From Bathymodiolus brooksi (Eukaryota; Mollusca; Bivalvia; Mytilida; Modiolidae), in contig OY804588.1 in the NCBI GenBank assembly GCA_963680875.1, positions 63,185,397 through 63,249,396 of the forward strand: a DNA stretch of 64,000 nt. Direction: 5' to 3'. Under the pieces are notes generated by a model, which was given only the letters and a program-made list of their open reading frames with translations, made no database searches and was not told the DNA's origin. This document shows positions 10,768 through 22,029 of this stretch, in pieces. Numbering within the stretch: the stretch's first letter is position 1; every line of letters begins with the position of its first letter. Made by a program: the position numbers and the translations under genes.

Positions 10768-13700
10768 AGCTCACCTGACCCAACCCAAAGGGTCATGTGA
10801 GCTATTGCCATCACTTGGCGTCCGTCGTCGTCGTCCGTCGTACGTCGTAAACTTGTTCAAAAACCTTCTCCTCTGAAAGTACTACGCCAATGGAAACCAA
10901 ACTTGGTCTGAATCATCACTAGGGTTTCTAGTTTCAAAATTGTGTCCGGTGATGCCGTGCACCAACCAACATGGCCGCTGTTACTAAAAATAGAACATAT
11001 GGTAACATTGCAGGTTTTGGGTAATAACTCAAAAACCGTTAATAATATCAAAAATCTGACATGGGATAAAAATGATTAGCACGTCAAGATCTACCTACCC
11101 TGCAATTTTGAAGTAAATCTGATTACCCATCTTGGAGTTATTGCGCTTTTTTCATCAAATTTTCAAAATTTTAATACTTTTCGTCCTTTATTTCAAAAAC
11201 TATAAGAGACAGGTTGAAACTGCAAACATGTTCAGAATGACAAGATCTACCTACCCTGCAATTTTGAAGTAAATTTGATTACCCATCTTGGAGTTATTGC
11301 CCTTTTTTCATCAATTTTTTTTTTAATTTTAATACTTTTCGTCTTATATTTCAAAAACTATTTAGAGATAGATGTTAAGTTTAAATTGCAAAAATGTGCA
11401 GCATGTCAAGATCTACCTACCCTGCAATTTTGAAGTAAATCCCATTACCCATTTTGACCGATTATTTTCCAGTTAGAAAAAAGGGGGGATGAAATTAAAA
11501 ACAAATCTTCTTCCTCTGAAACTACTGAGCCAATCTCAACCAAACTTTGCTGAAATGATCCTTAGGTGGTCCCCTTTCAAAATTGTGTCCGTCAGCGCCG
11601 TCCTGTATCCAAGATGGCCGCCATTACTAAAAATAGAAATTTCTTCAAATGGCCAAAACTGCTCTATTTTTAGCAGAAAGTGCCCAAATTTGAACTGTAT
11701 AAGCATAATGATGAGCTTTTTAACATATATTACGGGATTTTTTATGAACTTTAAACTTTTGCTTATTTTGACCGATTATGCAAATTAGAAAAAAGGGGGG
11801 ATGAAATTAAAAAAAATCTTCTCCTCTGAAACTACTGAGCCAATCTCAACCAAACTTTGCTGAAATGATGCTTGGGTGGTCCCCTTTCAAAATTGTGTCC
11901 ATCAACGCCGTCCTGTATCCAAGATGGCCGCCATGACTAAAAATAGAAATTTCTTCAAATGGCCAAACTGCTCTATTTTAAGCCAGAAAGTGCCCAAATT
12001 TGAACTGTACAAGCATAATGATAAGCTTTTTAACATATATTACGGGATTTTTTATGAACTTTGAACTTTTGTCTATTTTGATAGATTATGCTAATTAGAA
12101 AAAAGGGGGGATGAAATTTAAAAAAAATCTTCTCCTCTGAAACTACTGAGTCAATCTCAACCAAACTTTGCTGAAATGATTCTTGGGTGGTCCTCTTCCA
12201 AAATTGTGTCCGGCATTTCAGAACACCGACCAAGATGTCCGCCACAGCCGAACTTAATTTAACATAGGACCCTATGGGAAATTCCCATAACAATCTTCTT
12301 GTCTGAAACCATTTGCTCAAAAAGAACAAAATGTTGATGAAATAGTCATTGGATGGTTCTCTTCCAAAAATGTGTCCGGCGGTTCGGCCCTTCGATCAAG
12401 ATGGCCCCCACAGCCGAACTTAGCTTAACATAGGACGCTATGGGAAATTCACATAAAAATCTTCTCCTCAGAAACCACTGGGCCAATTGCAACCAAACTT
12501 TTGTGGAATGATCCTTGGATGGCCCCCTTCCAAAATTGTGTCCGGTGATCCCGACTTCCAACCAAGATGGCCGCCAAGCTAAAAATAGAAAAAAGGGGGA
12601 TGAAATTAAAAAAAAAATTCTCCTCTGAAACTACTGAGCCAATCTCAACCAAACTTTGCTGAAATGATCCTTGGATGATCCCCTTTCAAAATTGTGTCCA
12701 TCAGCACCGTCCTGTATCCAAGATGGCCACCATGACTAAGAATAGAAATTTCTTCAAATGGCCAAAACTGCTCTATTTTAAGCCAGAAAGTGCCCAAATT
12801 TGAACTGTAAAAGCATAATGATGAGCTTTTTAACATATATTACGGGATTTTTTATGAACTTTGAACTTTTGCCTATTTTGACCGATTATGCAAATTAGAA
12901 AAAAGTGGGGATGAAATTAAAAAAAAATCTTCTCCTCTAAAACTACTGAGTCAATCTCAACCAAACTTTGCTGAAATGATTCTTGGGTGGTCCTCTTCCA
13001 AAATTGTGTCCGGCATTTCAGAACACCGACCAAGATGGCCGCCACAGCCGAACTTAATTTAACATAGCACCCTATGGGAAATTCCCATAAAAATCTTCTT
13101 GTCTGAAACCATTTGCTCAATAAGAACAAAATGTTGATGAAATAGTCATTGGATGGTTCTCTTCCAAAAATGTGTCCGGCGGTTCGGCCCTTCGATCAAT
13201 TTTTTTTTATTTTAATACTTTCGTGTTATATTTCAAAAACTATAAGAGATAGATGTTTTTGAAGTAAATCTGATTACCCATCTTGGAGTTCTTGCCCTTT
13301 TTTCATCAATCTTTTTTTTTTAAATTAATACTTTTCGTCTTATATTTCAAAAACTATAAGAGATAAAGGTTAAGTTTAATTGCAGAAAGTTGCAGCATGT
13401 CAATATCTTCCTACCCTGCAATTTTGAAGTGAATCCCATAACACATTTTGGAGTTATTGCCCTTTTTTCATCAACATTTTCTCAATTTTAATACTATCAT
13501 CTTATATTTCAAAAACTATTAGAGATAGGGGGAAAGCTTAAACTGCAAAAATGTTCAACATGTCAAGATCTACACAAAATGTTCTACACTTAAAAATGTG
13601 CGACAACTGTGTGAAGAGTTATTCCTCTTGCAATGCATTTTTTTGTTGACTCACTGCTTTTGGTTACTCAAATAATCAAAGGGAAGCAACTCTATTACCA

Positions 13701-13931
13701 AATGTGAAGTAGGAAAAGCTAAATTTTGAGAATCATTGACATATATGTTTTTTTACAACAATTTTGATAACTTACATTAAAGGGGGAACCCCTGCCCAAA
13801 TGTTTTTGTAGAAGGGGTCTGCAATGACGAAGGCTACATTTGTTAATTTTTTTTACCGAAGTTATCAAGTTTTATTGACTGATGTTGTTATTATACCCAG
13901 GTCCGCTATACAGGCTCCTGGGAGCCTCTAG
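10768..13931 (+). repeat. Nested complex repeat (molluscan 'GTCATGTGAGCTATTGCC' family)
   Basis: Starts AGCTCACCTGACCCAA and ends CTCCTGGGAGCCTCTAG. Inside, a block beginning AAAAAGGGGGGATGAAATTA recurs at about 11479, 11790, 12101, 12592 and 12900, giving a unit of about 311 bp and a higher-order shift of about 800 bp. Each unit contains CCTCTGAAACTACTGAG, CCAAACTTTGCTGAAATGAT, AAAATTGTGTCC and CAAGATGGCCGCC. Flanking blocks repeat TTTGAAGTAAATCTGATTAC. No protein frame is kept. It is probably a non-autonomous transposon enlarged by internal duplication. Confidence 0.75.
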
Positions 13932-14071
13932 TTTTTTTTTCAGATCATTAACTTTAAGTAAAATATATCCTTTTTAGAAGTAAACTAAGTAAGCTAATTT
14001 TAGAATGTCTTTTATAAATGTTTTGGATTTGGGGCATAGTTTTGTTTCTAGGTTGTGTAAACTGTGTAATA

Positions 14072-14165
14072 AAAACGTAGATATCAAATTTAGTATGCAT
14101 GACACACTTCTTGAGTAACCCTCATCAGGTACGCTAAGGTCAAATAATTTAAACATCTTTAAGCA
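14072..14165 (-). pseudogene. Retroelement fragment (FDLSVPDEGYSR)
   Basis: The minus strand reads FDLSVPDEGYSRSVSC and onward in one short frame. The same DNA block is found at 2330-2425 and 49786-49858. Reuse in unrelated places suggests a mobile element end. I cannot name the family. Confidence 0.4.
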
Positions 14166-14279
14166 AGAAATCCAAAGAGTCTAAACAGAACAACATTAAC
14201 AAAAGTCATCTATGCCTGAGGGAGGAGTACCTTTGTTTTAATAATAATTACATGATTTAAGATAAAACCTGTACATATA

Positions 14280-14457
14280 CAGTGAAAACTGTCTAACTTG
14301 AATCTCCTGGGGACCAGCTTTTTTTTCTTTGGAATAAACAGGTGTTCAGTATATACAGGTTAAATTAACAAATGTTTTCTACATCGCAACTTTATTTAAA
14401 GTTTTGTTTATACAGGATTCGTGTTATATTTAAGGTTCGGTTCAGACAGGTTTCATG
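14280..14457. mobile_element. Mariner-type MITE, about 178 bp
   Basis: Ends CAGTGAAAACTGTCTAAC and, inverted, CAGACAGGTTTCATG, with TA on each side (14278-14279 and 14458-14459). Confidence 0.7.
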
Positions 14458-14504
14458 TACAACTCAAACTCACAATTAATTAACATCATATTATAGATTG
14501 AATG

Positions 14505-14735
14505 TTGCTGTTTAATGACACGTTCAACAATATTTCAGTTCTATCATGGCGGTCAGTTTAAATATTTGAAGACACAGGACTACCCAGAGAAAAGCACTGA
14601 CCTGCCACGAGTCACTGAAAAGTTTATCACATGTGGTTGCATAGAGTACACTTCAACATTAGTACACATTAAACTCATAAACTTTAGTGGTTGTAGGCAC
14701 CAATTACATAATGTAGCTACCATACCATCATGAAC
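14505..14735 (-). mobile_element. SINE family 1, degenerate
   Basis: The minus strand carries the tail (CATGATAGAACTGAAATATT) and part of the body (GGCAGGTCAGTGC). The head is poorly kept. Confidence 0.55.
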
Positions 14736-15180
14736 ATGCATGTGAAGCCCCTTCTTTAGTGATAGATCGCAGACCTATTACCAAGTTCTCATGGAAATGG
14801 AGGCCCCTTCGTAAGATGGTTGACCCCGATCAACTACCAAGTCCTCATAGACATGGATGTCCCTTCATTAGTGATTAACTCCAGATCAACTACCAAAACC
14901 TCATGTACATGGATGCCACTTAATAAGGTGATTGACCCCAGATCAACTACCAAGTTCTCATGTACATGGAGGTCCCTTCATTAGTAATTAACCTCAGACC
15001 AATTACCAAGTCTTCATTGACATGGAGGCCCCTTCATTAGTGATTAACCTCAGACCAATTACCAAGTCTTCATTGACATGGAGGCCCCTTCATTAGTGAT
15101 TAACTCCAGATCAACTACCAAAATCTCATGTACATGGAGGTCCCTTAATAAGGTGATTGACCTCAGATCAACTGCCAACT
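14736..15180. repeat. Tandem repeat, about 62-bp unit, about 7 copies
   Basis: Units run CATGGAGGCCCCTTCATTAG, TGATTAACTCCAGATC, AACTACCAAGTCTCATG with 10-20 % drift. Two neighbouring units (about 14980-15100) are almost identical, so the array has changed recently. It directly adjoins the left target of the next transposon. Confidence 0.85.
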
Positions 15181-15185
15181 AATAT

Positions 15186-16389
15186 CAGGCCTCGACATTA
15201 ACGTTTGTCCGATTGTCCGGTACCAGTGAAAACTGACGTCGGACAAGTAGATCTTGTATTACGGTTGTCCGACGGGACAAGTGAAAAAATTAGATTCCCA
15301 AACGTGCCGGTACGACGGACAAATATATTTCCACTGGTATAAAATACTGGGTTTGTTGTATAGAAGAGCCCTGTTTGATCTCCAATTTGTCCATAATTTA
15401 TTTTGATTAAAACTAAAGTGAAACGCCAGATCAAAGCTCTTTAATTGTATCATTTATCGTTCCACCAGACATGCTTTGATGAAGTTCAAGGACAATGATA
15501 AAATTAAAGTCGCAATCTCAGAAACGCTTTAGTGAACTGAAATATCAATATTTGAAATATAAGAACAAGAATCACTCCGGAACGGACACGTAAAAGTTAT
15601 CAGATATCAATTTGGCGACAAATTTAAACTTGTCTTTTGTGCAAAATACGATAGAGGACTTGATTGAGGCTTTTGGGAAATATTGAAACCTTTGAAATGG
15701 ACAAACATTACAAGCTTTTTCCTGATCTGGTTGAAAAGATCCACTAATCTTTTTATTTCTCTGTGAATTTAAATAAAATACTTTGCTTTATTTATATCAC
15801 AGGGCAGGCACTTGTTTCTGGTAAAAAAAAATACCTAGATACTGGTATTTATAGTATCTAGGTATATTTTTTTTTACCAGAAACAAGGATTTATATAACA
15901 CAAATATGAGTTATTACAATTTGTGTGGTATTGGATCACAACACTAATATTTCAAAAGGAAAAGGGGGGAGGGGGTACATATAAAAATCACTGGTATGCA
16001 GGATTCCAATCAAGGTAGACAGAAATAAAAATGTGACATTGAATATATGTCCTTAAGGTAGATATGAATAAAAAAAACCCAGAACAAATCATTTCAGGCA
16101 GCTTTAACTATTTACTAAATTTGGGCACGGTAACGTCGGAGGGGTCGCGAAACAATGTTTTGATTAATCGCAATTGACTTCTCCCAGAAGTCTCACCACT
16201 TCTCTCTGTTGTCTCCCACATCTCCCTGTGAGCTCTCTGAAAGTAGTGGGAGCCCTGGATAATTATTCTCTAGTTTTTGTAATTATTATTAATTTTTTCG
16301 GACAACTGAAAGATTGAGTCGGACAAGTACTTTTTTTTAGTTATTTGTCCGAAGGGACAAGTTGAAAGATATGTTAATGTAGAGGCCTG
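15186..16389. mobile_element. Non-autonomous DNA transposon (hAT-like, 5-bp target)
   Basis: Terminal inverted repeats CAGGCCTCGACATTAAC and CAGGCCTCTACATTAAC, flanked by direct AATAT repeats (15181-15185 and 16390-16394). Sub-terminal repeats of TTGTCCGACGGGACAA type occur inside both ends, as is common for transposase binding sites. No transposase frame is seen. Five-base target duplications with CAG ends suggest the hAT5-type group; this is inference. Confidence 0.8.
15811..15887. other. Strong hairpin (33-35-nt arms)
   Basis: The left arm CTTGTTTCTGGTAAAA...AGATACT pairs with the right arm AGTATCT...TTTACCAGAAACAAG over 33 bp, with one 2-base bulge and a 9-base loop. It lies inside the preceding transposon. 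It may be a small insertion or a replication product; miRNA status cannot be judged. Confidence 0.75.
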
Positions 16390-16529
16390 AATATATTCCT
16401 GTACTTTCTCATATAAGAACAAGCTTTTCAGCAATTTCAATGAGGTAGGTTCAAGATTATCTCTTAAGCATAAACGTATATTTTAATCTTGATCATGATT
16501 TAGTTCTTTTTCGGATAGTTGCAATTTAA

Positions 16530-16890
16530 GTGAATGAGTGAGTGATTGTTGTTTAATACTAAGTCAATAATTTTCCAGCTATATCATGGCGAGAACAAGT
16601 TAATTTTCAATGAGATGATGATGAAGTCTGCTTTGTACTAGACCAACACGATTAGTTGGATTTTTCATAGTGTTACAATGTAGCACATTGAAACAACAGT
16701 CCACGGATAGATATGTCGCCCCATTCCGACACATTATCATGAGTCCGAGCCAACCAGTCTTTGCTCTTTCTCTTTAATGTTGCGTGCTTAGCGAAGAAGC
16801 AACAAATACCAATTTTATAGTCTTTGATTTGACTTGATCAGGGTTCAAACCGACGATCTACCGCACACGAGGCGAGCATGCAATTTAAGG
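16530..16890 (-). mobile_element. SINE family 2 (tRNA-like head, GTCGGA body)
   Basis: On the minus strand the head (GATCGTCGGTTTGAACCC, B-box type) is followed by a body with GGTTGGCTCGGAC, CGGGGCGACAT, TAGTACAAAGC and AACTTGTTCTCGCCATGATA, then the shared tail ending TTAAACAACAATCACTCACTC. This is the longest uninterrupted copy in the window. Confidence 0.8.
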
Positions 16891-16945
16891 TAATAATAAG
16901 AAGTATACATTAATTGATCAGTGTATATTTCAACTTTATTTGCAG

Positions 16946-17149
16946 AACATGCAGGGTGCTAGACAAGATTTAATTATGGGACTGTTACTGAATCCTACTA
17001 ATGACGAAGTATTGTCCATACTGTCTAGACCATTCCCAGGAAAATCTGTCGGGGACGTGATTAACAGATTCAGACAGTGCTAAAATAGCTCTTAGAAATA
17101 TGTTGTATCCTCCAGTCCTCATTCCAAAGACAACAGAAACAGTAGCAAG
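16946..17149 (+). pseudogene. Decayed exon of the TPR-type gene
   Basis: Bounded by an acceptor (TTTATTTGCAG) and a donor (AG/GTAATT). The frame reads MQGARQDLIMGLLLNPTNDE, then SRPFPGKSVGDVIN. A frameshift near 17066-17075 then leads into SDSAKIALRNMLYPPV and IPKTTETVA, up to the donor. Keeping both splice sites and both half-frames shows a former coding exon. LLLNPTNDEVLSIL-type text resembles the C-terminal part of TTC16-like TPR proteins, as far as I recall. A sequencing error could also explain one shift, but the other exons are broken too. Confidence 0.5.
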
Positions 17150-17616
17150 GTAATTAGTCTTTTAGAAATCTATTTTATCCTGCACTTGTTCTATTTGAGC
17201 AGGTAAATTACATTGACTGGATATTTTTTTGTGATATACTGTCACTGACAGAAACATTACTTTTTCTGGTACTCCTGACACATGTTACCTGTTGAGCTTT
17301 GGGAACCTAGTTGTATATGCAGTTCACTTCCAGTTGACAAAAAATATCAAAAGGGGCAATCAAGGGATAATTTTATTATTTCATTCAAATTAAAACTGTT
17401 GATGGATTAATGTGATATTTGTGCAGGATAAACACAATAATAATGCGGTGTCTTAAAATAGAATGTTTATTCGTCACAAAATTGAAGAAATGATCGGTAA
17501 ACATTGCCTTTATCCCAGTTTTTAAGCCTCAGACACATTAACTTTATATTTTATGACAGTGCACTAATATTGTCTGTATATCCTCCAATAGTCGCTCAAA
17601 AGACGACAGATCGCAT

Positions 17617-17787
17617 GGTTCAGTCAGTTAAATAAAAATAAAAGTCAAAGATACATCTTGATTTAATATAGTTTATTTATTTATGTACATAAAATTGCAG
17701 ATAGCCGATCGCTATGAAGGATCTCCGCAATATAAATACATGTACATAGATAGATAACACTATGAATCAATATAAAATGAAAATGTA
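17617..17787 (+). repeat. Direct repeat, left copy
   Basis: GGTTCAGTCAGTTAAATAAA through ATACATGTACATAGATAGAT to AATATAAAATGAAAAT recurs at 18288-18470. The two copies flank a MITE, which sits at the right edge of this one. Confidence 0.75.
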
Positions 17788-18272
17788 GAGTCAAAAATAT
17801 GCTCGCTGGACCTAAAAATACTACAAGGCCGGACTCACTCCTACTACCCCTGTTACTTCAACCACTATGTATCCTGTCAAAATGTCGATATAAATACTAA
17901 ACATTTAGAAACATTCCAAATTCAAATTACAAGGCGCCAAAATATAAACTTCTCATGTATGTTTCGTAAGGCAATGATAAAACCCGAGAACGAGCGAAAG
18001 GCGGAAAGATGTCAGGTGACCTATTTTTGCTTTTGCAGCCACGGAGGTGTCCATTTCAACAAAATTATCTGTTAGTAATGGGGATGTAGATGGTAGGAAG
18101 GTATAAAAAAACAGGTTTTCCTTAAAGAAAAATCATTTCACTACGGAAATCAGTAGGCGATTTGTGTCCTATCGACATTTTGACAGGAGAAAGAGCGGTT
18201 GAAGTGACAGGGGTAGTAGGAGTGAGTCCGGCCTTGTAGTATTCTTAGGTCCAGCGAGCATATGTTTGACTG
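17788..18272. mobile_element. Mariner-type MITE, 485 bp
   Basis: Inverted ends of about 100 bp (AGTCAAAAATATGCTCGCTG and the complement of CAGCGAGCATATGTTTGACT), bounded by TA on both sides (17786-17787 and 18273-18274). The ends share AGTCAAA with the other CAGT-ended MITEs here. The interior has no ORF. Confidence 0.85.
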
Positions 18273-18287
18273 TATACAAGTGCATGT

Positions 18288-18470
18288 GGTTCAGTCAATT
18301 AAATAAAAATAAAAGTCAAAGATACATCCTGATTTAATTAAATTAATTTATTTATCTACAGGAAATTGTAGAAAACTGATCACTATGAAGGTTCTCTACA
18401 ATATAAATACATGTACCTACATAGATAGATAACACTTTGATTCAATATAAAATGAAAATATATACACCGG
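18288..18470 (+). repeat. Direct repeat, right copy
   Basis: Partner of 17617-17787, about 90 % alike by eye. Confidence 0.75.
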
Positions 18471-18493
18471 TAATCAAATTCAAATGTTTGAAA

Positions 18494-18730
18494 GGGCCGT
18501 CATGGTCGTGGTCATATGGTGGTTGGATTTACAAATACCTGTGCAATCGGTGCCTATCACCACTAGAGGCGAAGTGTACTCGATACAACTTTATGTGATA
18601 AAGTCAGTCAGTGACTTGCGACAGGTCAGTGGTTTTCTCCGGGTACTCCAGTTTCCCCCACCAATAAAACTGACCACCACAATATAACTGAAATATTGTT
18701 GAAAGTGGCGTAAAACACTATAAACCAAAC
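18494..18730 (+). mobile_element. SINE family 1
   Basis: Head GGGCCGTCATGGTCGTGG, body with CAGGTCAGTGGTTTTCTCC and CACCAATAAAACTGACC, tail GATATAACTGAAATATTG, GTGGCGTAAAACACTATAA. Confidence 0.85.
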
Positions 18731-18919
18731 CAAACCAAATGTTTGATTAGGTTAAAATAAATAATGGTTGAAATAATAGATACCAAAACAGCAAAATAAA
18801 CTACCCTCACCATCTGAAGTAATAAAAAAACAAAACAAAACACATGTCTAGAAGTAATTTTTTGCAAAAATTGGTTTGTTTTTAAATCAAAGTGTTTTAT
18901 TTCCATGGTAACATCACAG

Positions 18920-19109
18920 TGGACCCTAGCGAAGGGAAGGTTGCAAAAGATCCAGGTCTGATGTCAGCATCTGCCAAATCAGATTGGAGTCAGTCTGATT
19001 CCGACATCTAGAGGAGAGAAAGTAGCAGTCAGAAAGATATTTTCCTAACATCAAGGCCCGTATAGAAGAAAAAGAATTTAACTTGAAATTGGCAGAGGAG
19101 AAAAAGAAA
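18920..19109 (+). pseudogene. Decayed exon, plus-strand gene
   Basis: Acceptor (ACATCACAG) and donor (AAAGAAA/GTAAGT) frame a text reading DPSEGKVAKDPGLMSASAKS and then a TAG stop near 19010. In another frame a charged helix follows (IKARIEEKEFNLKLAEEKKK) up to the donor. A Lys/Glu-rich helix ending at a good donor looks like a real former exon. It is placed with the TPR-type pseudogene because of strand and position only. Confidence 0.4.
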
Positions 19110-19311
19110 GTAAGTGCATTCAAATCTATCGATGTCAAAGTTTAAGGCATCCTATACTCTTACTTTAAATCGGCCGTTTCCTTGCTCGAAGTGTAGTTGG
19201 ATTTATTATCTACCTATGCTCTTAGTGCCCACAGTCATGGTAACGTCTATTTGAGTTTGATTCCTATTTGTGGCAAGTTGGATTCTATACTACTTAATGT
19301 AATAAAGGGGC

Positions 19312-19570
19312 AGTCGTTGTGGTGATCGTATGGCAGTTGGATTTACAACTACCTAAGCAATCAGTACCTATCATCACTAAAGTTGTGAGTTCAAACCCCG
19401 TTCATGGCGAGGTGTAGTCAATCCAACATTATGTGATAGAAGTTTGTCAGTGACTTGCAGCAGGTCAGTTGTTTTCTCCGGGTACTCTGGTTTCCTCCAC
19501 CAATAAAACTGATCGTCACGATATAGCTGAAATATTGTTGAAAGTGACGGTAAGCACCATATCCATAACC
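19312..19570 (+). mobile_element. SINE family 1
   Basis: Full-length style: head with GATCGTATGGCAGTTGG, B-box GAGTTCAAACCCC, body TCAGTTGTTTTCTCCGGG and tail GATATAGCTGAAATATTG. Confidence 0.85.
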
Positions 19571-19589
19571 CATAATGTAATAAAGTGTA

Positions 19590-20040
19590 CCGTATTTAGG
19601 GTTGCATAATGCGCATTGGTGCATAATGCGCACCCCATCTTGGCCTTGAAAATCTCCAGAAAAAAACTAGTTCGTGTCTATAATGCGCATGGACTTTTGA
19701 CAAAAATCGTCGTCGGAAATGAAAGAATTAAATATCAATCGTATATATTTTTCAGTCCTTTGAACATGTTTCATTTACTGGGAGAATTTAAGAACCATTT
19801 ATCTCTTTTCATCTTCAATAAAGTTGCAAAATATTAAATGTGTTGGGTTTTATTGGTGTTTTCATATGATGAAATATCTAATTTTGCATGTTGACAATAG
19901 TAAACAAAAAAACATGGCAGACATGTGATTTCCCGGTCTGTGAAAGAGTGAAACACATTGTTCCTGTTTATAATGCGCACCCCTCCTACAAAATAAAAAA
20001 TCTGGGCAAAATCCTGCGCATTATAAAATCCTAAATACGG
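19590..20040. mobile_element. MITE with CCGTATTTAGG ends and TA target
   Basis: Ends CCGTATTTAGG and CCTAAATACGG flanked by TA (19588-19589 and 20041-20042). Sub-terminal GCATAATGCGCA words are repeated in inverted order near both ends. No coding frame. Confidence 0.85.
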
Positions 20041-20044
20041 TATA

Positions 20045-20140
20045 TGTTTCTTGAGGCAGGTCAGTGGTTTTCTCCTGTGTATTCCAGTTTGCTCCATCAA
20101 TAAAATTGACCACCATGATATTGTTGAAAGTTGCGTTCAT
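20045..20140 (+). mobile_element. SINE family 1, partial
   Basis: GAGGCAGGTCAGTGGTTTTC through CATCAATAAAATTGACC to a shortened tail. It may be the remains of a copy disrupted by the adjacent MITE. Confidence 0.6.
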
Positions 20141-20773
20141 ATGTAAAATCTAATGATCATATGCGTGTGTACATAGCGGCTTCTTATTAAACTTTTACGC
20201 ACTAAGGTAGGAATTGATAATTTCGATTCTGATGTATCATATCTGACAGTACACTTTGATGAGAAAAGCGATAATTTATATTTAGGTTTGCGGGAAAGGT
20301 CGCACACAATTTATATTACGCAGGTTGTCTGTTATTTCTTTCTTTCGTTCTGCCAAATTCGACCAGAGGATAACTCATCAACATGTGCTTTTATGACAGG
20401 AAAGTGTTATTGATGGAACAGCCGTAGCAATAATACTGTGATTGCAGGCTGTATTTACATATTAATTATTTTTTTGATATGTTGATTTTTGAATGTTTTC
20501 AGTGAATATACATGTAGGTGTTTTTTAAAACTTTAACAATAAATAATATTATTACCTGGCTGTAATATGTAAACTGGGCACGTGGCAATGAGAATTTATG
20601 AAGTAATACATCACTGGTTTGTTTATAAAGCAAAAGAAGGACGTCATATTACAATATGGTAATAAAAACATTAAAACATGATTATTAATTCAAAAGTTAC
20701 AATATAACTATACTAATATACAAATTAATATTCTATTGGTACATGAAGATGTTAAGTCAGTTCTGATTGACAG
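20141..20773. other. Intergenic/intronic, nothing recognised
   Basis: Single-copy A/T-rich sequence without exon signals. Confidence 0.4.
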
Positions 20774-21092
20774 ACAAACTTTAAAATATAAAGGTGGAAG
20801 GGTGTGTCCTCTACCACCACCTTCAGCCAAGCCATTGTATGGCGGCAGGGCATTGAAGTGAAAGACTAAAATTGCCGAGGAAAGTGCTAATAGAGGTGGT
20901 ACAAACTGGAGACAATTTACTCAAGGAATTCCAGTCGTTGATGCGTAAATCAACGTGCCTTATTTTTTCCTTTGGAATGTGATAGAAAAAGTTGCCAACA
21001 AACATTGTGTTAAACCGAAACCTGATATTGGTCAAGTTCGGTGGACTAAAGAATTAAAAATAGAACAGAGACAGAAGAAAAATGTTCACAGT
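20774..21092 (+). pseudogene. Decayed exon with two in-frame stops
   Basis: An acceptor (TTCTGATTGACAG) opens a frame reading KYKGGRVCPLPPPSAKPLYG, a TGA, then KIAEESANRGGTNWRQFTQG, a TAA, and later KPDIGQVRWTKELKIEQRQK before a GTATGT donor. Continuity across two stops shows a former exon rather than chance. Pro-rich followed by Lys/Gln-rich text is plausible for the C-terminal part of a cytoplasmic or ciliary protein. I do not recognise the family from this piece. Confidence 0.4.
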
Positions 21093-21304
21093 GTATGTGC
21101 ATGTGTCATTTCACAATAATTTTCTGATTGTCGTCTTGAGTTCGTTCAAAAGTCTATGGTTACATAACTTAAATTATTACATAATGATTAGGAATATCCG
21201 TACTTTAGCTAAGTAAAGTCTAGATGTCACTAAATTATGGTATTCACCTGCTGGAAGTAATATTCACTAGATTGCATCATAAAGCATTATAGTATGTAAT
21301 AAAA

Positions 21305-21444
21305 CAATTACAGGCTTTTGTATCAGTGAATATGGGTTTTTATTGACCTGCAAAACCAATATTGACCTCGGCCTTCGGCTTCTGTTAATGTTATTTTACT
21401 GGTCAATGAAAACTCATATTCACTTCTACAAAAGCCTGTAATTG
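21305..21444. mobile_element. Small fold-back MITE, 140 bp
   Basis: CAATTACAGGCTTTTGTA at the left pairs with TACAAAAGCCTGTAATTG at the right, and pairing continues inwards (GTGAATATG/CATATTCAC). Confidence 0.8.
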
Positions 21445-22029
21445 TATATTATCACATAGATCAACGTAAAATACTGAGATTTCCAAGTGAAATAAAATTC
21501 GGTATTTCACCCAGTGAAATAAAAATGTTAATCATGAATATCATTTAGCATGTGACAATGGAAAAACAAGTCCCTTATTAAAACCTTTTATTCCTGCATA
21601 CAGTGTGAACAATCTAGGTAATAATAACTACACTTGCATTTCGAATATCAAAAATAAATTACTCGTAACCGAGCAACAATGACAATTCAGTGATGTGCTA
21701 ATGCCAAAGATTCGTATTGGGTTTTCATTTGGTGAGTCCAGATCCATCTTTTTCAAAATATTGAGACCCACCATTTAAAATCACAAATGTTAGTATTTTG
21801 GCGAGTCCCAAGATAAAATAGTTTTTCATATACTAGTGAATTATTTTCAATATTCAGAATGTTAAAGTAGCTATATTATAATTAAGCAGATTTTGTTTGG
21901 TCATTTAAATGATAAAAAATCATGTATCACTGTCACTATTTTTTATGGATGACAGAAATTGCTTACTTTCGAATTAGATCAAAATGCGATCATCTAAATT
22001 TCATTGACCTGAGTATGAGCGAGTGAATG

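Noticed and set aside
20823..21035. Minus-strand 70-residue frame
   Set aside because: The plus strand has splice signals and more protein-like text. The minus frame is probably the shadow of the decayed exon.
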